From contig JAQUQD010000013.1 in the NCBI GenBank assembly GCA_028716265.1, positions 1 through 52,451 on the forward strand: a stretch of 52,451 bases of DNA, read 5' to 3'. The stretch comes from Bacteroidales bacterium. Lineage in GTDB: Bacteria > Bacteroidota > Bacteroidia > Bacteroidales > JAGONC01. Positions 24,981 through 34,728 of this stretch are shown one piece after another; position 1 is the stretch's first letter, and each line of letters begins with the position of its first letter. The notes beneath the pieces are model-generated. The model was not told the origin of the DNA. It saw only the letters and a program-made list of their open reading frames with translations, and did not search any database. A program made the translations under genes and the position numbers.

Positions 24981-26396
24981 ATGACTGAAAAAGTAAAGCA
25001 GTTGCTCAGCGACTCAAAGGCTGCACGGTGGACAGCGCTCGCGCTGGTGTCCATCACGATGCTGGCAGCCTATTATTTTGTGGATATGATTGCCCCCCTG
25101 CAGTCCCTTCTTGAGGTCAATTATGGATGGTCGCCGAGGAGCTACGGTCTCTTCTCGGGTTCTGAGTACCTGTTGAACGTGCTGGGTTTTCTGATCATAT
25201 CAGGGATCATCCTCGATAAAATGGGGATCCGTTTCACCGGTCTACTGGCCACCCTGGTCATGCTGGGAGGAGGATTGATCAAGATGTACGCCCTTACATC
25301 CTATTTTCGCAACGGTGGTTTCGGATTCGACTTTTTCAATTCCTTCTGGACTGCTATGCCTGCTACAGCTAAGCTGGCTGCACTGGGTTACGGGATTTTC
25401 GGGATAGGGGTTGAAATGGCCGGTATCACCACATCGAGGACCATTGTGAAATGGTTCAAGGGCAGGGAGCTGGCCTTTGCCATGGGGATGCAGCTGGCTA
25501 CTGCCAGGATGGGTGCATCCGTGGCTTTCTTTTTCTCGGCACATATGGCGGGTGTAAAGACCATCGCCGGCATCCCCCAAGGAAATGTCCTGAATCCTGT
25601 CTGGGTAGGGATTGCGCTGGTGACCATCGGCTTTCTGACATTTTTGACCTATACGTTCATGGATGCCCGTTTGGATAAACAGACCGGACAAATCGGCCCG
25701 GTGGCGGATCCTACGGATGAATTCCATGTAAGAGATCTGCGCAAGATCATCACCAACAGGGGATTCCTGCTCATCGCCCTGCTGTGTGTGCTTTTCTATT
25801 CCGGTGTCTTCCCCTTCCTGAAATACGCCGTGAACATGATGCAGAATAAACTGGGCGTCTCAGCCGAGGTCGGGGGAATGATCTCGGGTCTGCTCCCGGT
25901 TGGGACCATCATTCTGACTCCTCTGATCGGGACCTACCTTGACAACAAAGGGAAAGGAGCGACCATGATGATCTTCGGGGCGGTCTTGCTTACCCTGGCG
26001 CACCTGACCTTTGCCCTCGTGCCCCTGAATATGTTCATTGCCATCACTGCCATTATAGTTCTGGGAATAGCATTCTCCCTCGTACCTGCTTCTATGTGGC
26101 CATCGGTGCCGAAAATCGTGGAAGAGAAATATTTAGGCTCCGCATACGCACTTGTTTTCTGGATCCAGAACATCGGATTGCTGCTGATACCCTGGCTGAT
26201 AGGATATCTTCTTGAAGCGGTAAATCCGGGTGTTGCTGAAAAAATTAAGGGAGGTGAACCTGCAACCTACGATTACACAATTCCTATGCTCGTTTTTGCC
26301 GGTCTCGGTGTACTGGCCATTTTTCTTGGCTTCCTGCTCCGCAGGGAAGAGCGAATCAAACATTACGGACTGGAAGACCCCAACAAGAAGAAATAG
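24981..26396 (+). CDS. MFS transporter
   Basis: A 471-residue major facilitator with about twelve hydrophobic helices. The first loop motif region reads ILDKMGIRFTGLLATLV. Helix 4-5 includes FGIGVEMAGITTSRTIVKWFKGRELAFAMGM, a pattern common in nitrate/nitrite- and oxalate-type facilitators (R-x-K-W-F near G-R-E). A basic cytoplasmic tail ends in NKKK. The substrate is unknown; a small organic or inorganic anion is a guess from the WF-K-GRE region only. It is monocistronic, with a weak terminator-like hairpin 28 bases after the stop. Confidence 0.85.
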   Translation: MTEKVKQLLSDSKAARWTALALVSITMLAAYYFVDMIAPLQSLLEVNYGWSPRSYGLFSGSEYLLNVLGFLIISGIILDKMGIRFTGLLATLVMLGGGLIKMYALTSYFRNGGFGFDFFNSFWTAMPATAKLAALGYGIFGIGVEMAGITTSRTIVKWFKGRELAFAMGMQLATARMGASVAFFFSAHMAGVKTIAGIPQGNVLNPVWVGIALVTIGFLTFLTYTFMDARLDKQTGQIGPVADPTDEFHVRDLRKIITNRGFLLIALLCVLFYSGVFPFLKYAVNMMQNKLGVSAEVGGMISGLLPVGTIILTPLIGTYLDNKGKGATMMIFGAVLLTLAHLTFALVPLNMFIAITAIIVLGIAFSLVPASMWPSVPKIVEEKYLGSAYALVFWIQNIGLLLIPWLIGYLLEAVNPGVAEKIKGGEPATYDYTIPMLVFAGLGVLAIFLGFLLRREERIKHYGLEDPNKKK

Positions 26397-26423
26397 CAAC
26401 GGTTCTTACAACAACCCTGCACC

Positions 26424-26456
26424 TTTGATCAACTTTACGGATCAAATTAATTTTTT
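26424..26456 (+). terminator. possible terminator after the MFS gene
   Basis: Arms TTTGATC (26424-26430) and GATCAAA (26440-26446) enclose a nine-base loop; TTAA and six T follow. The stem is AT-rich, so strength is uncertain. Confidence 0.45.
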
Positions 26457-26527
26457 GACGGAGGGTCTGCCGTTAAATCGCAGAAAAATGTACCTTCGCA
26501 TGTCAATACCTATTAAAAATTAATTGT

Positions 26528-29485
26528 ATGAATAGACTGAATATCAATTTTTTACGAATTTATATCGGCATCGCTGCCTTATTTTTGACATCATTGAGCC
26601 AGGCTCAGATCAGTCGCGAGGGAGTGCCTCCCAGTTTTTCGCTGGAAGGGCTGTCATCCGAGGTACCTGTGATTACCCTGGAGCCGCTGTCTCCCGATGT
26701 GATCGCAACCCTCGACGACAACCTCAAAGACGGCCCCGGGCCCTACCGCATCGGGAAAACGCTTCCAGTGGGGGTGACCTGTGATAACGCAGGCCTGTGG
26801 GAAGATATGGCTGACGGAGCCAGTGTGTGGCGTTTAAAGATACAAGCTCCAGGTGCACTCGCGGTGAGCCTTTATTTCGATCATTTCTTCCTGCCTGAAG
26901 GCGGCGAACTCTACGCCTATAATGACATGAAAAACCAAGTCATCGGCGCCTTTACCGATTTCAACAATGATCCTACAGGGTTGTTTTCCATGGAGATCAT
27001 CCAGGGTGAATCCGTGACGCTGGAATATTTCCAGCCGGCATTGACCGCCCTGCAACCGATCATCAGTATATCGGATATGGCATACATTGTCAGGGGTGTC
27101 TCCTTTGAAACGGTGCCCGGAAGCGGGAGGGATCAGTCGGAATGGTGCATGATCAATGTCAATTGCCCGGAAGGCGACAACTGGCAGGAAGAGAAGAGGG
27201 GGGTGGTCAGGCAGTATATGATCTTGCCTGACGGATGGATCGGCTGGTGCTCGGGCTCCCTGATCAACAACACAGGATGGAACCTCCTTCCTTATGTGCT
27301 TTCAGCTCAGCACTGCGGCGATGGATGCACTCCTACCATGTTCAACCAGTGGATCTTTTATTTTAAATATGAAGCTGCCACGTGTTCGGGAACGAATGGG
27401 CCAACCAATTTTACCATCAACGGTTGTGCACTCAAAGCAGAAGGAAGTGCTGATACCGGCTCTGACTTTGCTTTGTACCTTCTGAATCAGGATCCTCCTG
27501 AATCTCACGCACCCTTCTGGAATGGGTGGAACCGTACCAATACACCCAGCCAGAGCGGAGCATGCATTCATCATCCCAATGGGGATATCAAGAAGATTTC
27601 TACGTATACCACCACGCTTCAAAGCGGAGAATGGAACGATAACGGAGTACCCTCGCATTGGATCGTCAAATGGGCACAGACCGAGAACGGGACATCGGTG
27701 GTGGAAGGCGGTTCTTCCGGCTCTGCGCTATTTGACAGCGAACACAGGATCGTCGGCGGATTGACCGGATCCTATATTGCACTGGACTGCGACAATCCCG
27801 GAGGATATTCTTCCTTCTACGGAAAAGTATACTGGTCCTGGGATAAAATGGGCAGTGCTTCGAACCAGCAGCTGAAATACTGGCTCGATCCGGACAATAC
27901 CGGAGAGGAATACCTGTCGGGAACATCAGGTGTGGCTCCCATCGCTAATTTCAAGGCCAATGATCCTACCGTCCCCCCGGGCACACCAATCGATTTCACC
28001 GACCTTTCGATGGCAAATCCCACCCAATGGTCGTGGACCTTCACCGGAGGAGAACCTTCCAGTTCCACGGAAAAGAATCCCCAGGATATCGTATATAACT
28101 CCTACGGCTCGTACACCGTGAAGCTGACAGCCTCCAATCCGTACGGTTCCGATACGGAGACCAAGACCGCCTACATCGTGATCGGGGATCCACCCGCCGC
28201 TGATTTCTATGCTCAGGAAACGACCCTCATCGCAGGAAATCCTGCCTATTTCCTGGATGCTTCGACCAATAATCCTACATCATGGAGCTGGCTTTTTGAA
28301 GGTGGTACACCCAGTGCTTCCCTGGTCAAGAATCCGGGTCCGATTTATTATAATACTGCCGGTGTCTATCCGGTACGATTGATTGCCACCAATGACTTTG
28401 GTAACGACACCGAACTAAAGGAAGGCTACATCACGGTGCTGGGACCTCCTCGCGCCAACTTTGCAGCCAACGAGACAACGATTCCCATTGGAGGTTCAGT
28501 GAACTTTACGGATCTGTCGACAGGAGACCCCATCTCCTGGCAATGGAGCTTCCAGGGGGGTGAACCTTCCTCCTCATCTGAACAGAATCCGCAGAACATT
28601 GTTTATAATGAAGCAGGCGAATACGATGTGTCGCTGACGGTGACCAGCGACATCGCCACGGACGACACCACCATGGTTGGTTATATCAAGGTGGTGTCTG
28701 CTCCTATACCGAACTTTAACTCTCCCAACCGTTATATCCAGGCTGGAACATCAACCACATTCACCAACATGACTTCCGGCAATCCCACTGCATGGCTCTG
28801 GGAATTCGAGGGTGGTACTCCCGCTACATCGGATCAGGAGAATCCCGGTGAGATCGTTTATAATTCGGTGGGTGATTTTGACGTGAAGCTCACTGCAACC
28901 AATGATTTCGGCTCGGAAACCATTACCAAATCCAACTATATCCATGTGGGTGACACGCCACAGGCCGATTTCACGGCCAGTGCAACATTCATCGCGGCCG
29001 GACAGAGCATCAATTTTACTGACCTGACCCTCAACAATCCCACCACCTGGTCGTGGGTGTTCGAGGGAGGAACGCCGGGAACGTCCTCTGTTAAAAATCC
29101 AGCTATTACCTACAATGAGATCGGAAAATTTGATGTTACATTAACGGTGACCAATTCCTACGGTCAGGATACGGAAGTCAGGAATGATTTTGTCGAGGTG
29201 GGGTATGTCGGGATGGAAGATGTTACGCTTACTTCAGACAGGATTGAACTTTATCCCAATCCAACCACCGGTACCTTTACCCTTGAAATGAATGGCAATG
29301 TGAAGGACGTAGTCCAAATCAGCTTTTATAATGCAACGGGCAGGCGTGTTTTGGATATACCCAGGGAAGACGTTACCCTTTACCGGATGCAGATCGATCT
29401 GGAAGGTAATCCTCCCGGAGTTTACCTGCTCAGGGTGCAGACGGAAGAGGATGTCATCATCAAAAGGATAGCCCTTGTGAAATAA
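26528..29485 (+). CDS. secreted lysyl-endopeptidase-like protease, five PKD domains, T9SS tag
   Basis: This 985-residue exported serine protease starts with a signal peptide ending near LSQAQ, followed by a propeptide-like region. The trypsin-fold domain has His262 (SAQHCGDG), Asp313 (DTGSDFALYLL) and Ser397 (GGSSGSALFD). HHPNGDIKKIS and the many cysteines match the Lys-specific API/Lys-C protease group. Five PKD-type domains of about 83 residues follow (472-890), each with the WSWxFxGGxP pattern. A T9SS type A sorting domain (LYPNPTTGTF...GVYLLRV...KRIALVK) is at 907-985. It is probably secreted through T9SS to degrade proteins. A paralogue follows 20 bases downstream. Cleavage specificity is inferred. 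Confidence 0.9.
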   Translation: MNRLNINFLRIYIGIAALFLTSLSQAQISREGVPPSFSLEGLSSEVPVITLEPLSPDVIATLDDNLKDGPGPYRIGKTLPVGVTCDNAGLWEDMADGASVWRLKIQAPGALAVSLYFDHFFLPEGGELYAYNDMKNQVIGAFTDFNNDPTGLFSMEIIQGESVTLEYFQPALTALQPIISISDMAYIVRGVSFETVPGSGRDQSEWCMINVNCPEGDNWQEEKRGVVRQYMILPDGWIGWCSGSLINNTGWNLLPYVLSAQHCGDGCTPTMFNQWIFYFKYEAATCSGTNGPTNFTINGCALKAEGSADTGSDFALYLLNQDPPESHAPFWNGWNRTNTPSQSGACIHHPNGDIKKISTYTTTLQSGEWNDNGVPSHWIVKWAQTENGTSVVEGGSSGSALFDSEHRIVGGLTGSYIALDCDNPGGYSSFYGKVYWSWDKMGSASNQQLKYWLDPDNTGEEYLSGTSGVAPIANFKANDPTVPPGTPIDFTDLSMANPTQWSWTFTGGEPSSSTEKNPQDIVYNSYGSYTVKLTASNPYGSDTETKTAYIVIGDPPAADFYAQETTLIAGNPAYFLDASTNNPTSWSWLFEGGTPSASLVKNPGPIYYNTAGVYPVRLIATNDFGNDTELKEGYITVLGPPRANFAANETTIPIGGSVNFTDLSTGDPISWQWSFQGGEPSSSSEQNPQNIVYNEAGEYDVSLTVTSDIATDDTTMVGYIKVVSAPIPNFNSPNRYIQAGTSTTFTNMTSGNPTAWLWEFEGGTPATSDQENPGEIVYNSVGDFDVKLTATNDFGSETITKSNYIHVGDTPQADFTASATFIAAGQSINFTDLTLNNPTTWSWVFEGGTPGTSSVKNPAITYNEIGKFDVTLTVTNSYGQDTEVRNDFVEVGYVGMEDVTLTSDRIELYPNPTTGTFTLEMNGNVKDVVQISFYNATGRRVLDIPREDVTLYRMQIDLEGNPPGVYLLRVQTEEDVIIKRIALVK

Positions 29486-29505
29486 GCTGATCCGGAACGC
29501 GTTTA

Positions 29506-31434
29506 ATGAGGATAATGATCAAGCGTTTCCGCATCTTTTGGGGGTATTTACCGCACGGGTATATCGTATTCCTTTTTTTTCTCGGAACAGAGGCTCACCT
29601 CCAGCCGTCACAATCCGGCTTACTACCTTCCATACGGTACGGATTGACACTGGATACCCATGAATTACGGATCGCTGCCGTCGACCTGGAGTCAATCCGA
29701 CTGGATGACCAGGCGAGGGAAGAAGGGGAGTATCCATACCGGATTGGAGTCCTGATTCCTGTAGATATTGATCCGGACCATACCGGACAATGGATTTCTA
29801 TTCCCGGAAAAGGAAGGTTGTGGCATCTTACCCTGAGGGCTGAGGGTGCAAAGGCATTGTCACCTTACTTTGATCTTCTTTACATACCCGACGGGGGTGA
29901 ACTGTATCTGTATAATGACCTGGCATCCAGTATCCTTGGTGCCTATACAGCTGCCAATAATCCACCGTACCAATCATTTGCCACTGAGTTTGTCGCTGGC
30001 AACTCAGTCACTTTGGAGTATTTTGAGCCATATGGACTTGGTGAATCCTTAAAGCTGCACATAACTGACATAGGCTATTTCTATCGGGGCATCCATGGTG
30101 GGGGTGATCTGTCTGAGAGGGGCTTTGGCAATTCGGGCATTTGCGAGGTGAATGTCAATTGTGATGAGGGGAACAGCTGGAGGGATGAAAAGAAAGGAGT
30201 GGTCCGGATCCTGAGCAGGGTGGGTTCATCCCTTTTCTGGTGCACCGGATCGTTAGTTAATAATGTGAAACTGGATTTTACTCCCTATGTCCTGACCGCT
30301 GACCACTGCGCTTTTTACAATGATCAGTATGCCAGCACCTCCGACCTGGCACAGTGGGTGTTTTATTTCAATTATGAGTCGTCCCACTGTGCTGATCCCC
30401 TATCGGAACCGGATTACAATACGCTGGTGGGAGCGACCCTGAAAGCACACGGGGGCAGCACCGGTGATACGGGCTCTGATTTTTATCTAGTATGCCTCAA
30501 TAACATCGTGCCGGCTGCATATGAGCCGTTTTTCCTGGGTTGGGACCGGCAAAATGTCACATCACCGGAAGGTGTGGGCATTCATCATCCGCAGGGAGAC
30601 ATCAAGAAAATATCGACCTACACGCAGCCCACCATTTCCACACAATGGTCAAACAACGGGCTTCAGTCGCACTGGCTGGTCAACTGGACGGAGACATCCC
30701 ATGGTCATGGCGTTACGGAGTCCGGTTCATCGGGTTCGCCTCTTTTCAACGAACATGGTCTGATTGTGGGTACGCTGACAGGGGGAGAGTCATCCTGCGG
30801 CAATACTGGAGGTGCTGACTTTTACGGTAAATTTTCTTACCACTGGAAGTCCAATGGATCAACTCTGGGTGAACAGCTTGAACCCTGGCTGGATCCGGAC
30901 CAGGAAGGAATTCTGGTACTGGGGGGAACTTACTACGAGAATATCGTCGTTGCGCTGTTTAAATCGGATACGACCGTGGTCCCGATCAATGGAATGACTG
31001 ATTTTGTGGATCTTTCAACGGGCAAGCCCGAACAATGGCAGTGGTATTTTGAAGGGGGGAGCCCGTCTGTATCTACAGTGCAGAATCCGGAAGGGATCGT
31101 ATATTCTTCCTATGGCACATATGATGTCAGGCTGATCTGCGGTAATGAGGTCAATTCGGATACACTTTTCCTAAAGGATTACATCCGCGTCGAACCTGTC
31201 GTCGTCCCCAATCCTTCCCATGATGAATTCCGGATCTTCTGTGGAGACAAAAGCAACACGCCCGACCGGATCGAAGTGTTCAATACCCTGGGCCAGAAGG
31301 TTCAATTCCTGATTAGCGGCACCGGTTCATCGACGCTTACACTTGATCTGGCAGGATTGTCGGCCGGGATGTACCTTGTCCGGATAAGGGCAGAATCCTA
31401 TTCGTTTACAGGGAAGCTCTGGTTGGTACCGTAG
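29506..31434 (+). CDS. secreted lysyl-endopeptidase-like protease, one PKD domain, T9SS tag
   Basis: A 642-residue paralogue of the preceding protease. The N-terminal region aligns throughout (PYRIG, GELYLYND, NSVTLEYFEP). The catalytic triad is His267 (LTADHCAF), Asp325 (DTGSDFYLVCL) and Ser409 (SGSSGSPLF), with the same HHPQGDIKKIS stretch. Only one PKD domain is present (about 478-565, QWYFEGGSPS), then a T9SS sorting domain with NPSHDEFRI...GMYLVRI. The signal peptide is a long hydrophobic stretch, about 12-30. The two genes are 20 bases apart and likely one transcript, arising by tandem duplication with loss or gain of PKD copies. Confidence 0.9.
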   Translation: MRIMIKRFRIFWGYLPHGYIVFLFFLGTEAHLQPSQSGLLPSIRYGLTLDTHELRIAAVDLESIRLDDQAREEGEYPYRIGVLIPVDIDPDHTGQWISIPGKGRLWHLTLRAEGAKALSPYFDLLYIPDGGELYLYNDLASSILGAYTAANNPPYQSFATEFVAGNSVTLEYFEPYGLGESLKLHITDIGYFYRGIHGGGDLSERGFGNSGICEVNVNCDEGNSWRDEKKGVVRILSRVGSSLFWCTGSLVNNVKLDFTPYVLTADHCAFYNDQYASTSDLAQWVFYFNYESSHCADPLSEPDYNTLVGATLKAHGGSTGDTGSDFYLVCLNNIVPAAYEPFFLGWDRQNVTSPEGVGIHHPQGDIKKISTYTQPTISTQWSNNGLQSHWLVNWTETSHGHGVTESGSSGSPLFNEHGLIVGTLTGGESSCGNTGGADFYGKFSYHWKSNGSTLGEQLEPWLDPDQEGILVLGGTYYENIVVALFKSDTTVVPINGMTDFVDLSTGKPEQWQWYFEGGSPSVSTVQNPEGIVYSSYGTYDVRLICGNEVNSDTLFLKDYIRVEPVVVPNPSHDEFRIFCGDKSNTPDRIEVFNTLGQKVQFLISGTGSSTLTLDLAGLSAGMYLVRIRAESYSFTGKLWLVP

Positions 31435-31435
31435 C

Positions 31436-31508
31436 TGCCTATAAATCCCAAATCCCTAGGACCAAATTCCAAACAAATCCCACCCCCTTGGGGAGGGGCT
31501 ACTGGCTA
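31436..31508. repeat. two-part heptamer repeat between convergent genes
   Basis: It lies between the protease stop and the rluD stop. Read on the minus strand, rluD ends CAG TAG and is followed by CCAGTAGCC, then GGGATTTGTTTGGAATTTGG (31462-31481) and GGGATTTGGGATTT-like units. The parts and order match 23742-23830. Confidence 0.82.
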
Positions 31509-32555
31509 CTGAACATACGATCTCCATTTATCAACTACCTGTGCCATATCGGGAGGCAGTTCGGTATCGAACTCCAGCAGCCTGCCTGTCGCCGGATGCC
31601 TGAAGCTAAGGTAGCGTGCATGCAGTGCATGACGAGGCATGATCCTGAAGCAGTTGCCGACAAACTGTCTGTATTTTGTGAAGGTAGTACCTTTAAGGAT
31701 CTGGTTGCCGCCATAGGTCTCGTCATTGAACACAGGGTGACCGATAAATTTCATATGCGCCCTTATCTGGTGCGTCCGTCCTGTTTCAAGCATGCATTCG
31801 ATCAGGGTTGTGTACCGGAAACGTTCCAGCACCCTGTAATGCGTAACAGCGTGCTTTCCATGTTCCCCTCCGGGAAAAACCGACATCGTCTTCCTGTCTC
31901 TCAGGCTCCTGCCGATATGTCCGGTAATCGTACCCTTATCTTCTTTAAGGTCTCCCCACACCAGTGCCGTATATTTCCGGTCGATCCGGTGGTAAAACAG
32001 CTCCCTGGCTATCAGCGACTGAGCAACTTCATTCTTGGCTATGATCAGGATCCCGGAGGTATTTTTGTCGATACGGTGAACCAGGTATGGCGTGGCTTTC
32101 AGCCCTATTTTGTGTTGATGTTCAAAGTAGTAGGTCAATGCATTCACCAGTGTGCCCGTATAATTACCGAAGGCCGGATGTACAACCATACCTGCTTCCT
32201 TGTTGACAATCACCAGGTCGTCGTCCTCATATACGATCTGAACAGGGATGTTTTCTGGTATGATCTCCATCTCCCTGGGTGGAAAGCTCAGGACGATGGA
32301 GATCTGGTCACCGGGTTTGATCCGGTAGTTTGACTTGACTGGTTGATCATTCACCAGGATGTTGCCTGCTTTAGCGGCAGCTTGTATTTTTGTTCTGGAG
32401 GCATTCTCGATGCGCGTAGTCAGGAACTTGTCGATGCGAAGCAGCCCCTGACCTTTGTCGACGCGAAGGCTGAAGTGTTCAAAAAGTTCACTTTGTTCTT
32501 CCTGGACATCGTCAGTGTCATCAGGCCGGGGATCAAAGAAGGTGAGGGAGTTCAT
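31506..32555 (-). CDS. rluD: RluA-family 23S rRNA pseudouridine synthase
   Basis: A 349-residue pseudouridine synthase. It has an acidic N-terminal leader (about 30 residues) and an S4 RNA-binding domain (about 38-90, LLRIDKFLTTRIENASRTKIQAAAKAGNILVN). The catalytic domain contains HRIDKNTSG with the essential Asp163, and ARELFYHRIDRKYTALVWG. The S4 domain and active-site context fit RluD, which modifies helix 69 of 23S rRNA, but RluC-like substrates cannot be excluded. It starts four bases after the stop of the T9SS cargo gene upstream, and its own stop (CAG TAG) falls inside a repeat. Confidence 0.9.
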   Translation of the reverse strand: MNSLTFFDPRPDDTDDVQEEQSELFEHFSLRVDKGQGLLRIDKFLTTRIENASRTKIQAAAKAGNILVNDQPVKSNYRIKPGDQISIVLSFPPREMEIIPENIPVQIVYEDDDLVIVNKEAGMVVHPAFGNYTGTLVNALTYYFEHQHKIGLKATPYLVHRIDKNTSGILIIAKNEVAQSLIARELFYHRIDRKYTALVWGDLKEDKGTITGHIGRSLRDRKTMSVFPGGEHGKHAVTHYRVLERFRYTTLIECMLETGRTHQIRAHMKFIGHPVFNDETYGGNQILKGTTFTKYRQFVGNCFRIMPRHALHARYLSFRHPATGRLLEFDTELPPDMAQVVDKWRSYVQ

Positions 32556-32559
32556 CTTC

Positions 32560-34728
32560 TCAACGAATGATCATCAGTTTGCCGGTAAAGTACTGGGCAG
32601 GATTGGTCCCCCTGAGGATTACGAAATACATGCCTTCGCTCAATGGATCTATGTTCAGTTCACTGGAATAGGATCCTTCAAAAACCAGCTGACCAGTCAG
32701 ATTCAGTACCTGAAGAGTGAGATGGTCAAACAGAGCCAGGTCGTTCAGCTCCACGGGCAGACGGAGATGGATCGTCCCTGTTTGTGCCGGATTCGGGTAA
32801 ACTACAAGGTACTTCTGGTTCTGTTCCGCAGGAGCCGGTTCTTTTTCAGTCAAGGACTTTCCGACGACAGGACGCATCATGACGGCTCCGTTCTGAATAC
32901 TTTGGGTCCATTCGCCTGTCGTGTTGTAAAAAAGATATTGCTGCGACTGGTTATGCCTGTCGAATCCAATGTTCAGGTTGTCATCGGTTGTCTGGATCCA
33001 TCCGATGTAGAAGGTCGAGGCGATGGCGATGGCGGTGTCAAGGACATAGGTGTGGAACTGGTTGATAGTCTTTGTAAATACAGGTTTTTTGACCTCCTGA
33101 AGATATTTACGTTCTCCGGGAACCCCATTGTCATCTTTCCACACCCCCAGGTAAAACTGTTCCTGGTTGGCTCCGGTTCGGGTTTCGTTGAAATACATCT
33201 GGATGGCCCTTAGCGTATCAGGTTCTTTCAGGGTGAACCGGTAAGCCAGCTGTGATCCTTCAGGGGTCAGGCCGTAACCTGCTTCTGCAGTGCCATCATC
33301 ATAGGCAAAATAATTCCCGAAAAACTGCGTGGCCCATAGGGTGTCGTTCAAACCTTCATAACTGCCTGACCCCGTGGTCAGGTAATGAGCTATCCTGAAA
33401 ATGGCACTGTCTTTTTTGTATTCGACTGGAAAAAATCCGAAGCAAACCGGAGGTTTGGCAAAATCAAGGTAATCCAGGTACCCCGATTGATAAACAGGAG
33501 ATATATCCCAGTTTCCCCGCAGGCAGGTGTCCAGCGGGATCAGATTCTGATCATAAAGGACATAACGGTAAGACGTGTTGTGAATAAGCGTGTCCAGGTT
33601 AGTGATGACCATTTCGATCGAATCCTTCATCATGTTCGTCGGATCACTCATATACTGGCTATATGGCATGGATTCATACTGTTTGATCATGGATGGAGGA
33701 CGGTCGACAAACGACAGGATCTTGAAGGTTGTATCATGAACCGTCCGGTTGATGTTCAGATAGACAAGATCGATGTTCCAATGGTCGGCATTGCTTTGCC
33801 AGCTGGGAAGGGAGTTATCCGCCAGGCTGACATAGTTCCTGAACCGGAACCGAAAATCTGACCGCAGCCACTTCTCGTTCACCACCGGGATCATAACACG
33901 TCTGAAATAGGACAGGGGATTATCCTTTACATAAAAATTCGTGTCGAGTTTCTGGCCGGTGGCAGCCCAGATGATATCCCAGTCCACTTCGGGTTCGAAG
34001 ACAGAATCGCAGGGCAGGGTGCTCTGATCTCCCGGGATCAGAGAATACTGTCCTCCGTGAAGGATCAGGTATGGATTCACGGAAATCCAGACCGGGTCGC
34101 CGGGAAGGCTGCATGGTAAAAGCAGGGAGTCGCCGGGGTAATAATTTTTATCAATGGTATAAATGGTTGAATCGACCCGGACAAAAACCGAATCGCCTGT
34201 GTAGACACCGAAGTCAAGCTCAAGCAGGTCGGTAAGCTCAGGGGCATTGCCGCGGCCCTGGGGCTGATAGTAGAAACTGAGATAAATCGAATCGGCGGTT
34301 GTAATTTTTCGTGCAACAGGTGAAAAAACAGAATCCAACCGGATCAACCGGGAGGTAAGGGCATCTGCCTGAAATACAGCGGGTCCCGGGACTGCATCCG
34401 GGTAGATCTCTCCCTTATCGTTAATGGCATCCAGAGTTGCCACTCCCAAGTTCGGTGGATTGACAGGATAGTCGGTATTGATAAAAGCAAACCGATCCTG
34501 CCACCTTTCGGATGACGGAAAGATGTCCCTGTCGGAGAAATCATCCAGGAATGGAAGAGTGACGGGTGCCTCCACCGTGGATCTGGCATTTTTTAGCAGG
34601 GAAGCATCGATGACAGGCTTACTGCGTAACATGACGGAATTGGTCTGCAACTCCGTGATGACTTCCTGCGAAAAGGCAGATGCACAGGTGATCAACGCGC
34701 CCAATATAACCAGTATCTTTCTCATCAA
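32560..34728 (-). CDS. secreted protein of unknown function with T9SS sorting domain
   Basis: A 722-residue protein. A signal peptide (MRKILVILGALITCASAFSQE) is followed by a large beta-rich, Asp- and Tyr-rich region beginning VTLPFLDDFSDRDIFPSSERWQD. The C-terminal 80 residues form a T9SS type A sorting domain (VVYPNPAQTGTIHLRLP...GMYFVILRG...GKLMIIR). No catalytic motif is recognised in the middle; it may be an adhesive or surface protein. Its ATG overlaps the stop of the PASTA gene upstream by four bases, and rluD follows after four bases. The three minus-strand genes therefore look like one operon. Confidence 0.85.
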   Translation of the reverse strand: MMRKILVILGALITCASAFSQEVITELQTNSVMLRSKPVIDASLLKNARSTVEAPVTLPFLDDFSDRDIFPSSERWQDRFAFINTDYPVNPPNLGVATLDAINDKGEIYPDAVPGPAVFQADALTSRLIRLDSVFSPVARKITTADSIYLSFYYQPQGRGNAPELTDLLELDFGVYTGDSVFVRVDSTIYTIDKNYYPGDSLLLPCSLPGDPVWISVNPYLILHGGQYSLIPGDQSTLPCDSVFEPEVDWDIIWAATGQKLDTNFYVKDNPLSYFRRVMIPVVNEKWLRSDFRFRFRNYVSLADNSLPSWQSNADHWNIDLVYLNINRTVHDTTFKILSFVDRPPSMIKQYESMPYSQYMSDPTNMMKDSIEMVITNLDTLIHNTSYRYVLYDQNLIPLDTCLRGNWDISPVYQSGYLDYLDFAKPPVCFGFFPVEYKKDSAIFRIAHYLTTGSGSYEGLNDTLWATQFFGNYFAYDDGTAEAGYGLTPEGSQLAYRFTLKEPDTLRAIQMYFNETRTGANQEQFYLGVWKDDNGVPGERKYLQEVKKPVFTKTINQFHTYVLDTAIAIASTFYIGWIQTTDDNLNIGFDRHNQSQQYLFYNTTGEWTQSIQNGAVMMRPVVGKSLTEKEPAPAEQNQKYLVVYPNPAQTGTIHLRLPVELNDLALFDHLTLQVLNLTGQLVFEGSYSSELNIDPLSEGMYFVILRGTNPAQYFTGKLMIIR

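Noticed and set aside
26491-26498. TACCTTCG as a promoter for the protease pair (also 47102-47109 for the MATE gene)
   Set aside because: It departs from TAnnTTTG at one base and has no TTG at the right distance; too weak to list as a feature.
31488-32333. 281-codon open frame antisense to rluD
   Set aside because: Shadow of rluD; the rluD frame has S4 and catalytic motifs, and this one has none.
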